Shown here: one piece after another, positions 7,879 to 15,758 of the stretch
Layout of the letters: the number at the start of each line of letters is the position of its first letter
Position numbering within the stretch: position 1 is the first letter of the stretch
Source: an uncultured Flavobacteriales bacterium
GTDB taxonomy: Bacteria > Bacteroidota > Bacteroidia > Flavobacteriales_G > Salibacteraceae
Direction of reading: 5' to 3'
NCBI GenBank assembly: GCA_913057205.1
Contig: CAJXNO010000016.1
Location: 1 to 64,000 of the forward strand
DNA length: 64,000 nucleotides
Notes under the pieces: generated by a model
Database searches by the model: none
Told to the model about the DNA's origin: nothing
Seen by the model: only the letters and a program-made list of their open reading frames with translations
Made by a program: the position numbers and the translations under genes

Positions 7879-8835
7879 ATGAAAGGTACACCCAAGGTCA
7901 TCTTGTTGCTCTATGTGCTCATGGCGTATGTGGTGGCCCAGTTTTGTTGGTGGGCATACCTGATCTATGACCTGAATGTGGAGATCCTGAACTTGGAAGC
8001 GGTCATCAATGAAACAGGTGTGGTTTCCAAAGAAGATTCCCGAAGCAAACTCTGGATGATCCTCGGAGAAGGAAGCGTTTTCTTGCTCCTACTGCTCATC
8101 GGTGCGGGTTACATCCGAAAATTCGTGCTGCGTGAACAACGACTCGCAAAGCAGGAACGCAACTTTCTATTGGCAACTACCCACGAGTTCAATTCGCCTA
8201 TTGCGGCCATAAAACTGAATTTGCAGACCCTTCAACGCCGACAGGTCAACCCCGAACAGCAGCAGAGCATTCTTTCCAGTGCGCTCAGTGCTAATCAGCG
8301 TTTAGAGCTTCTTGTCTCGAACATACTCACAGCCTCGCGCCTCGATGCCGGTAGGTATGAGGTGATGAAGGAGGTAAGCGTCCTGGCAGATGTTTTCCGC
8401 ACCATGGAGCATCGATTCGATGCCTTGTGCAAGGAGCATAAGAGCAGTTTGAACCATGACCTATCTGATGTCAACCTCGCTGTACCGATTGAGACCAGGG
8501 CTTTCGAATTGATCTTGGGTAACCTCATCGAGAATGCATTGAAATACGCTCCGGCCACGCCCATCGTACTCAAGGCCTTCGGAAATAAAGGCAAAGTGGT
8601 GGTCCAAGTGATCGACCAAGGTCCGGGCATTGAGAAGGAGGAGCAACGCAACGTATTCAGAAAGTTCTACCGCTCAGAAAACGAAGAAACTCGCAGCCAG
8701 AAAGGTACCGGCCTTGGATTGTATTTGGTAAAGCAGTTGCTCGAATTGCATGGTGCCAAGCTCCAGCTGAAAGACAGTACGCCTTCGGGCTGCACATTTG
8801 AAATGACCTTTAAAGCGATCGATCGTGGCACATAA
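7879..8835 (+). CDS. Membrane-bound sensor histidine kinase
   Basis: The 318-residue protein has two membrane helices (about residues 7-29 and 58-77) around a short 28-residue extracytoplasmic loop, so it probably senses within or near the membrane. The cytoplasmic part has a HisKA domain with the H-box THEFNSPIAAIK (phosphoacceptor His about 101). It is followed by a HATPase_c domain with an N-box (NLIENALKYAP), a G1 box (DQGPGI) and a G2 box (GTGLGLYLV). No PAS or HAMP domain is evident, and no response-regulator gene is adjacent, so its partner must lie elsewhere. Its 3' end overlaps gpmI by 11 bp, an odd pairing with a glycolytic gene. The signal is unknown. Confidence 0.9.
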   Translation: MKGTPKVILLLYVLMAYVVAQFCWWAYLIYDLNVEILNLEAVINETGVVSKEDSRSKLWMILGEGSVFLLLLLIGAGYIRKFVLREQRLAKQERNFLLATTHEFNSPIAAIKLNLQTLQRRQVNPEQQQSILSSALSANQRLELLVSNILTASRLDAGRYEVMKEVSVLADVFRTMEHRFDALCKEHKSSLNHDLSDVNLAVPIETRAFELILGNLIENALKYAPATPIVLKAFGNKGKVVVQVIDQGPGIEKEEQRNVFRKFYRSENEETRSQKGTGLGLYLVKQLLELHGAKLQLKDSTPSGCTFEMTFKAIDRGT

Positions 8836-10333
8836 GAAGACAGCATTGATAATTCTAGATGGATGGGGAATCGGCGACGGAGGTCCGGCAGATGGTATCG
8901 CGCAAGCGAATACGCCGGTGTATGATGCCTTGATTAAAACATACCCCAACACCACCTTAAAGACCTATGGCGAGAACGTTGGATTGCCCAAGGGACAGAT
9001 GGGTAACAGCGAGGTAGGTCACTTGAACATCGGTGCTGGGCGGATCGTGTATCAAGACTTATTGAAAATTGACCGTGCAGTAGAGGACGGCAGTTTGGCC
9101 CAAAACAAGGTGCTGTTAGACGCGATCGACCAGGCGAATAAGCAGGGTGTTGCCTTGCATTTGATGGGACTTGTAAGTGAAGGTGGGGTACACAGCCATC
9201 AGCAGCACTTGCACGCCTTGGTGGATATCGCAGAAGAGCATGCACAAGGGCCCGTGTACATTCATGCCTTCACTGACGGACGTGATACGCCTCCGAAGGA
9301 TGCAGCAGACTGCATGAAGCGCTTGAATGCGTATCTGAAGGGTAAGCGGACCAAGCTGGTTTCGATGATCGGACGCTATTATGCCATGGATCGGGATAAG
9401 CGCTGGGAGCGGATCAAGCTGGCTTATGATCTGTTGGTGCATGGGGTAGGTGAAACCTGCACGGATTTTCATGACCGTGCATTGGACCTGTACTATGAGA
9501 ACATCACGGATGAGTTCTTTACCGCCTCGGTCATCGAAGGACGTGAAGGTCGGATCAAGGCGGGCGATGTGGTCGTGTGCTTCAACTTCAGAACAGACCG
9601 CTGCAGACAGATCACAATGGCGCTCACACAGGAAGAGTTTCCGGATTGGAACATGCGCACCTTGCCGCTACATTATGTGACAATGACCCGTTACGATGAG
9701 AAGTTCACCAATGTTCCTGTCCTGTTCGAAAAGGATAACCTCCTCAATACACTCGGGGAAACCATCTCAAAGCATGGCTTGGAGCAACTGCGCATAGCAG
9801 AAACGGAGAAGTACCCACACGTGACTTTCTTCTTCAATGGCGGGCGTGAAACGCCCTTCGATGGAGAGCACCGGATCATGGTAAACTCGCCGAAGGTGGC
9901 TACCTACGATCTCCAACCTGAGATGAGTGCAGAAGAGGTAACCCGAAGGGTGGTGGACCACATCGAAAACCGTACCCCTGATTTTGTTTGCTTGAATTTT
10001 GCGAATCCGGATATGGTTGGTCACACGGGCGTGTTCGACGCCATCGTGAAAGCAGTAGAGACCACAGATGCTTGTTTGGGTAGGGTGGTAGAAGCCGCCA
10101 AAGCGAACGGCTACAGCTTGGTGGTGATCGCAGACCACGGCAATGCAGATAAGACCCAAGAAGAAAATGGAAGTCCACATACCGCCCATACCACGAACCC
10201 TGTACCATGCATTGTGATCGATGATGAGCAGCGTCCGGTTCGAGAAGGCATCTTGGCTGACGTGGCGCCTACCATCCTACATTTGATGGGAGTAGAGCAA
10301 CCCGATGAAATGACCGGCACCTCACTGATCTGA
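8825..10333 (+). CDS. gpmI: 2,3-bisphosphoglycerate-independent phosphoglycerate mutase
   Basis: This 502-residue enzyme, a usual length for the family, interconverts 3- and 2-phosphoglycerate in glycolysis using two metal ions. Visible motifs are LDGWGIGD near the N-terminus (metal Asp), MGNSEVGHLNIGAGR with the phosphoserine nucleophile at residue 62, and FTDGRDTPP. In the C-terminal phosphatase part are NFANPDMVGHTG and VIADHGNADK (metal ligands). The start is GTG at 8825, inside the end of the sensor kinase gene, so translation of the two is likely coupled. A terminator follows at 10361. Confidence 0.96.
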   Translation: MAHKKTALIILDGWGIGDGGPADGIAQANTPVYDALIKTYPNTTLKTYGENVGLPKGQMGNSEVGHLNIGAGRIVYQDLLKIDRAVEDGSLAQNKVLLDAIDQANKQGVALHLMGLVSEGGVHSHQQHLHALVDIAEEHAQGPVYIHAFTDGRDTPPKDAADCMKRLNAYLKGKRTKLVSMIGRYYAMDRDKRWERIKLAYDLLVHGVGETCTDFHDRALDLYYENITDEFFTASVIEGREGRIKAGDVVVCFNFRTDRCRQITMALTQEEFPDWNMRTLPLHYVTMTRYDEKFTNVPVLFEKDNLLNTLGETISKHGLEQLRIAETEKYPHVTFFFNGGRETPFDGEHRIMVNSPKVATYDLQPEMSAEEVTRRVVDHIENRTPDFVCLNFANPDMVGHTGVFDAIVKAVETTDACLGRVVEAAKANGYSLVVIADHGNADKTQEENGSPHTAHTTNPVPCIVIDDEQRPVREGILADVAPTILHLMGVEQPDEMTGTSLI

Positions 10334-10360
10334 TAACATTCAAACGAACTTCCTAGACAT

Positions 10361-10394
10361 AAAAAAAGCCCCGACCGAAAGGCCGAGGCTTTTG
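10361..10394. terminator. Bidirectional terminator between gpmI and the 10418 gene
   Basis: An A-run, a GC-rich imperfect stem (AAAAGCC with GGCTTTT outside; CC and GG around a GAAA tetraloop inside) and a T-run lie between two convergent genes. The symmetry allows use from both strands. Confidence 0.8.
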
Positions 10395-10417
10395 AGATGT
10401 TATTATCGCTCGTGTTC

Positions 10418-12514
10418 TTACTGAACAACGATCTTTTGATTAGCTACTGCACCGTTGTCAGTGTCAAGAACGCTAACAGAGTAGATACCCTTGTCAAGGT
10501 TCAAGCCATTGAACTCAACGGTTTGTGCGCTTCCGTTAACGGTGATGTTGCGGGTAGCAACTACCTGACCCAAAGCGTTCATTACGTTAACGGTGTAGTT
10601 ACCGTTTGCTTCGGTGAACTGAAGGTTGAAGTCACCTTTAGTTGGGTTAGGGAAGAGGCTGATGTTGTTGTTCAACATGTTGTCTTCAACACCCAAACCG
10701 ATGATCTCAAAGTCAGCGGTAGCCTCACAACCATCAGCGTCAGTAACAACGATGGTGTAGATACCGTTCTCAGTCAAATCGTCGATGTCTTCGTTGTCAT
10801 CGCTGAAACCTGCAGGACCGTCCCAATCGTAAGTGAATACACATCCACTCAAACCAGTTACATCCAATACATCTACGCTAGCAACGCCTGCCTCAACATC
10901 AACGTCGATCAGACCAGCTACGTTAGCATTTGGGTTACAGTTTGGGGTAGTCTTCGTACGGATGGTCATGTAAACCATGTCCTCGATGAAGTTAGACCCA
11001 CCGAAAGAAAGTGTGGTACGAGAGAAGAATCCTCCACCTGGAGCAGGCTCGATTGGTGGGATTGGATCTTGACAAGTAACCAAGAACAAAGAATCAGAGA
11101 ATACCTCCAAACGAGCTTGGTAGTTACCTGGCTCGATCGCCACTTCAGGAACTGGGAAGTAAACCATGTCGTCTGTGATCATACACTCGTCAGCCAAGTA
11201 GATCTCAGATGCAGTCATCAACTGGTCTTCGTTATCCAAAATAGACAATTGGAAAGAAGCACCGACATTACTCCACTCTGTGTCAAATGCAACACCCAAA
11301 GAGGTGATGGTATCAGCAGCGTTGAAGAAGTAATCCTGAGACAAAGTATATGCGCTTGTTCCAGTACCACCCTTACCGCGAATGTTCGCAGAAGAAACAG
11401 GTAGTGGAGCCATAGAGAATTCGTTGTCAGTAACTACAAGGTCTTGAGAGACCGAGTTGTTACCAGGAATCGCATCAACAGAGTCAGAAACGATGTTCCA
11501 GGTGATGGTGTATGTTCCCTCTCCTGCAGTTGGAGCCCATACGGTAGAAGTGAAAGCTGAGTCAGCCAACGCTCCTGGAGCAACTGTTTGTGCAGTAGTG
11601 TTGAAGGTTGCAGTTTCTTGACCAGAAATGCTCAATTCCAAGTTAGCACCGGTAGCGGTAGCATTACCACGGTTGGTGAAGGTAGCAGACCAAGTGATCT
11701 GATCTGTTTCAGCTTGCTCTAGTGGCATAGCACCGTAGTACCATTGGTACAACAAACGAACTTGGTCAAACCATGCAGTTTGATCTATAGCAAGGTCGTT
11801 CGTAGGAACATTGAACAAACCTACGTCATCCACAAACCATCCGTAACCGATAGCAGGTTGTGTAGGGTGGTCAGCATCCCACTCAAAGCGAATGAAAAGG
11901 TTGTTTCCGTTAACAATGCTGATCGGGATGAAAAGGTCGCGAGACGCTGGGTTTGCAGTTACAGATCCACCTGCTGTAGAAAGCAATGGGAAATCTGTGT
12001 TGTTATCCAAGGTTACCCAGTTTGTACCGTCATTACTAACTTGAACTTTCAACGTGTCCAAGAAACGCGCACCATACTTCTCATAAGTCAAAACCAAATT
12101 CTGGTTTGAGTATGCAGAGATGTCGATCGCGGTTGCTGTAGTGATTGTATGGTTTGTTGCAGATTGATTTCCGTTTGGAATATCTGGTACCAACAAAGCA
12201 AAGTTTCCGCCTGAAGTAGACTGAATGTCCGTGTTAGCGAAATACCAAGTAGATCCTTGCGCAGCAGTGGTGATCTCCCAACCGTTGTTGTTTTGGTTGT
12301 TGATCGCCCAAGTGTTTGGATCATCAAAGGCATCGTACCAAATCGTGTCTGTATAGCTTGTAACGCGAGAGGCGTTCTGCGAGAAGTTGTATACCTGCTC
12401 GTCGCCGGTCTGCTTCTTCTTGAAGTCTTTATTGTAGCCTTGTGACACCTTTTGAGCTGAAGCTCCTCCGGCGATCATTGCTAGGCTACAAAAAGAAAGT
12501 AGTAATCTTTTCAT
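10418..12514 (-). CDS. Large secreted protein with T9SS type A sorting domain
   Basis: From the ATG at 12514 the product starts MKRLLLSFCSLAMIAGGASA, a typical signal peptide; the longer frame from 12541 adds nine residues before it. Residues about 50-220 resemble a choice-of-anchor or cleaved-adhesin jellyroll (DTIWYDAFDDPNTW, then FIRFEWDADHP and GYGWFVDDVGLFN). A CARDB-like segment follows (TWSATFTNRGNATATGANLE), then a short SprB/PKD-like unit. The last 80 residues (ISLFPNPTKGDFNLQF to ANQKIVVQ) are a Por secretion type A domain, which directs export by T9SS and surface attachment. No catalytic motif is seen; surface adhesion is an inference. Confidence 0.87.
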   Translation of the reverse strand: MKRLLLSFCSLAMIAGGASAQKVSQGYNKDFKKKQTGDEQVYNFSQNASRVTSYTDTIWYDAFDDPNTWAINNQNNNGWEITTAAQGSTWYFANTDIQSTSGGNFALLVPDIPNGNQSATNHTITTATAIDISAYSNQNLVLTYEKYGARFLDTLKVQVSNDGTNWVTLDNNTDFPLLSTAGGSVTANPASRDLFIPISIVNGNNLFIRFEWDADHPTQPAIGYGWFVDDVGLFNVPTNDLAIDQTAWFDQVRLLYQWYYGAMPLEQAETDQITWSATFTNRGNATATGANLELSISGQETATFNTTAQTVAPGALADSAFTSTVWAPTAGEGTYTITWNIVSDSVDAIPGNNSVSQDLVVTDNEFSMAPLPVSSANIRGKGGTGTSAYTLSQDYFFNAADTITSLGVAFDTEWSNVGASFQLSILDNEDQLMTASEIYLADECMITDDMVYFPVPEVAIEPGNYQARLEVFSDSLFLVTCQDPIPPIEPAPGGGFFSRTTLSFGGSNFIEDMVYMTIRTKTTPNCNPNANVAGLIDVDVEAGVASVDVLDVTGLSGCVFTYDWDGPAGFSDDNEDIDDLTENGIYTIVVTDADGCEATADFEIIGLGVEDNMLNNNISLFPNPTKGDFNLQFTEANGNYTVNVMNALGQVVATRNITVNGSAQTVEFNGLNLDKGIYSVSVLDTDNGAVANQKIVVQ

Positions 12515-12605
12515 AATAACATATTTAATTAGAGTTTGCAATAATAACTAAAGGACGTAAAAACGTCCAGTATGGTAAGGGTTAACTTGAAAGATTTCGA
12601 CGAAT

Positions 12606-15600
12606 TCAACGTGGTTCAACAAGGATCCGAACCGCATGTTCAAGTCCGGTTTCACCGTGCAACCGCAGAATGAACAAGCCATTGCTGGCTGCGGGTGTAG
12701 GCAGGCCGTTACCGCTATTGAGGCTTCCTTCCTGAAGCAACCTTCCTTGAAGATCATACCACTGGTAGGAGGTGAAGGCTTCGGCTGATAAAACATGGAC
12801 CGGTGTGCCTTGAATTGCGGGGTTAGGATAGATCAACATGGCCCTTTCTTCTTTGGCAGTTGGGATCCCCACCGGACCTTTACCCAAGTCAATGGCAAAG
12901 AACTCCACACAGCCCAATTGGTCACGGGCAATCAGCGTATATGCACCATTCTGTACATCTAATAGGTCTTCCAGGTCAATGGAGTCATTCCAGTTGTGCG
13001 AATAAGGTGGCGTACCTCCATAAGTACTCATGAAAATGTATCCGTTAATCAGTACGCTGGTAGAAGTATCCTCTTGCAAGGAGTCGAGCTGAACAAAAAA
13101 CGGTGGGCCCTCTGCTACCTCTACGCTTCTCGTTTTGCTGCAGCCGTCTAAGTCAGTGACTGTTACGGAGTAGGTGCCTGCACCAAGATCGTCGATCATC
13201 CCGTCAGCTGAGCCATTCGACCACGCGTAGGTGTAGGGTGCAACTCCTCCATTCACCAAGACTTCCAGGCGAGCGTTGCTGTCTTTCCAACAATAGTTAC
13301 CCCGTTCATTGAAGTCTAAGATGATCGGCATGGCATCGGTACTCACTTCATACCGCCCAAAAGCGCGACAGCCTTGCTGGTCGGTCAAGGATAATCTGTA
13401 GGTACCTACGCTTAAGCTATCTAAGTCTTCTGTTGTAGCCCCGTTGCTCCATTCAAAGCTGTAGGGCAGGGTGCCTCCGCCAACATTCAATGCGATTGCA
13501 CCACTTGAGGCTCCTTCACAGTTTACATCGGTAATCCCATTCAGGTTGATGCTTGGCGCGTTTTGGTCGTTCACGGCCACTTCTTCCGCTATGCTGCAAC
13601 CGATCGAATCGGTCAATGTAAGGGTGTAGATTCCAGCGCTGACATTGCTCAAACTTGGTCCTACTGCACCTGTACTCCAACTGAATTGAAGGGGCGCGGT
13701 TCCTACGGCTACGGTGTTGATCATGCCATTGGTGTCTCCGCAAGTCGGAGAGCTCGGGTTTAAGATCACGCCAAGGTTTTCGGTGCCAGGGACGTGAATT
13801 GTATCTGTCCAAGAGCAACCATTGGCGTCGATCACCGTTGATGGATACAAGCCTCTAGTGAGCTGGCTTACCGCGTTTCCAAGGGTGTCTCCTTCCCAAA
13901 TGTTGGTGTAAGGCGCTGTGCCTCCGCTCATGTTCAATTGGATTGCTCCGATGCCTTGATCACAGCTGTCTGCGGTAACCGAAGCTACAACCTCAAAGGT
14001 GTCTGGTGCTAACAAAGCGATGCTTCGGGCGTAGGTGCATCCGTTCACATCTGAAACTGTCACATTGTAGCTTCCTCCCTCAAGGCCAGTTAAGGCGCTC
14101 ACATTACCGGCACCGTTTGACCATGCATAGGTCAACGCTCCGTTGTTGCTTTGCACGTTCAAGTCAATGCTGCCATCATCCAATCCAGCGCAGGATGGTG
14201 GCACGATTTCAGAGAGAATATACGCGTCACAAGGAAAGGTAGGGGGAAGGGTGATCAATTCCATCTGAGGAAAGTAGGCGCTTTCCAACCAGTTTCCCAA
14301 GGCCTTCTTGGTAAGGCTGTTCTCGGCTCGTGACCTTCTCGCATTGCTCAGCGCCAATACCAAACGTTCTGAACCGGATTCCTTTTCTACAACAATCAGC
14401 CGTCGTCCGCTTGAAACACGCGTCTCGATCGGCAAGCGGAGGATGCTCCCGATGTCTTCTTCTTCCAATTCAAAAACGGGCGAACTGAATATCGAAGAGC
14501 TGAGCGTGTCATAAGAGAATACTTTGACCCTGAACCGGGCACCTGCTTCGCTGCTGGGATGGATGTTAAGTCGAACAGCAATCAAGCTGTCTGTGGTGTA
14601 AAAATTAAACCCGCTGCCGAACCTATCTCCAACAGATTGGATCCATGCCCCCAAGTTATAGTTGCTGCTGAAGGGTACCCATGCATATCCGCTATCCACT
14701 ACATCGAAGCCATAACTTACCAGATTATCTGTGGTGATCGCATCGGTAGAGTCGGTTAGCACTTCCACCTCCGCAGTGTAGCTTCCGATCTCATGGGGAG
14801 TGAGGGCTTCGTAAAGCGGACCATTGATCCCTTGTGATACACCGGCTTCGATTCGCCACGTTTGGTCAGTGATCGTCTGATTAATAGGACCCAGCAAACG
14901 GCTTTCGAACCGTGCGTTTTTTACCTGTGTGCCTTGATTTTGAACCAATGCAGCCGGGTTCCATTTCAAGTTACGCGCCTGTGTGAGTGGAATGCTGCGT
15001 TGAATTTGCACCGTTCCGGTACCACGCTCTCCAGCCAGCAGCTGGGTTGAAACGATCCCGAGGGCTTCAATGCTGCTCGTTCCGAGTAGGATGTCGTCAA
15101 TGGCAAGACCTGAGGCATAGTTGCCTTCATCGCTGTAGTTGAATCGGAACTGGAATGCTTTGGTCAAGTAAGCTTTAGGAATGGATACTTCGTAGTGCTC
15201 CCAGGTAGTGCTGGCTGGAATGTTCAATACATTCAACCAAGGCAAGCCTTGCGCTTTGATCTCTAAATGGGCTGTTTGTCCGCCGCTGCCATTCTGAAAC
15301 GCTTCGAAGGCTAAGAAAAGGTGATCTAGACCGGATGCATTGATGATCGGTGAGATCAGCCTATCTTGAGATTTGTCGCAATTGCATACATCATCGTTGC
15401 TCATCGCAAAGATGCCGTGCAAGGGAATCGGCCAAAAACCGTTCTCGTTCGCTTGGCTCGGTGCATCGCCACCCGTTCCAGTGATGAAGCCTGTGGTGGC
15501 ATTGGATTGACTGATCCATCCTTGAGGCAGCGATGGTCGTTGAGCGTTTTCGAATCCCTCGTAGAAGATCGTGCCTTCGGGTACCTTGGAAAGGTAACGT

Positions 15601-15701
15601 GCTGCGTCGTTTCCTACAGGTGTAGACCCACCGATCCGCTGTGCCGATAGCCGAATGCCTGCCAATAAGCAGATCGATAAAAGGAGTAGTCGTGCGCTCA
15701 T
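12606..15701 (-). CDS. Very large secreted SprB-repeat adhesin-like protein, T9SS type A sorting domain
   Basis: This 1031-residue protein has a signal peptide (MSARLLLLSICLLAGIRLSA). An N-terminal choice-of-anchor J/cleaved-adhesin-like domain follows (about 40-210: GTIFYEGFENAQRPSLPQGW and YASGLAIDDILLG). From about residue 490 there are roughly six SprB-like repeats of 70-75 residues, each with a start Cys, a 'GGTxPYxxxWSNG' core, 'LxxGxYxxxVTDxxGC' and a closing strand. The tail (MLIYPNPAIQGTPVHVLSAE onward) is a type A T9SS sorting domain. SprB repeats occur in the gliding adhesin SprB, so a surface adhesion or motility role is likely. A TACCTTTG box (minus, 15713-15720) lies 11 nt before the start. 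Confidence 0.88.
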   Translation of the reverse strand: MSARLLLLSICLLAGIRLSAQRIGGSTPVGNDAARYLSKVPEGTIFYEGFENAQRPSLPQGWISQSNATTGFITGTGGDAPSQANENGFWPIPLHGIFAMSNDDVCNCDKSQDRLISPIINASGLDHLFLAFEAFQNGSGGQTAHLEIKAQGLPWLNVLNIPASTTWEHYEVSIPKAYLTKAFQFRFNYSDEGNYASGLAIDDILLGTSSIEALGIVSTQLLAGERGTGTVQIQRSIPLTQARNLKWNPAALVQNQGTQVKNARFESRLLGPINQTITDQTWRIEAGVSQGINGPLYEALTPHEIGSYTAEVEVLTDSTDAITTDNLVSYGFDVVDSGYAWVPFSSNYNLGAWIQSVGDRFGSGFNFYTTDSLIAVRLNIHPSSEAGARFRVKVFSYDTLSSSIFSSPVFELEEEDIGSILRLPIETRVSSGRRLIVVEKESGSERLVLALSNARRSRAENSLTKKALGNWLESAYFPQMELITLPPTFPCDAYILSEIVPPSCAGLDDGSIDLNVQSNNGALTYAWSNGAGNVSALTGLEGGSYNVTVSDVNGCTYARSIALLAPDTFEVVASVTADSCDQGIGAIQLNMSGGTAPYTNIWEGDTLGNAVSQLTRGLYPSTVIDANGCSWTDTIHVPGTENLGVILNPSSPTCGDTNGMINTVAVGTAPLQFSWSTGAVGPSLSNVSAGIYTLTLTDSIGCSIAEEVAVNDQNAPSINLNGITDVNCEGASSGAIALNVGGGTLPYSFEWSNGATTEDLDSLSVGTYRLSLTDQQGCRAFGRYEVSTDAMPIILDFNERGNYCWKDSNARLEVLVNGGVAPYTYAWSNGSADGMIDDLGAGTYSVTVTDLDGCSKTRSVEVAEGPPFFVQLDSLQEDTSTSVLINGYIFMSTYGGTPPYSHNWNDSIDLEDLLDVQNGAYTLIARDQLGCVEFFAIDLGKGPVGIPTAKEERAMLIYPNPAIQGTPVHVLSAEAFTSYQWYDLQGRLLQEGSLNSGNGLPTPAASNGLFILRLHGETGLEHAVRILVEPR

Positions 15702-15758
15702 CGTAGAAAGGTCAAAGGTAACGATGAATCCAAGTAATAAGTATGGTGCAGCGCAGAC

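Noticed and set aside
10397-11404. Long plus-strand open frame of 335 codons
   Set aside because: It is antisense to the T9SS cargo gene, has no start context or family signature, and reads as a shadow frame with many Val and Ser from repeats.
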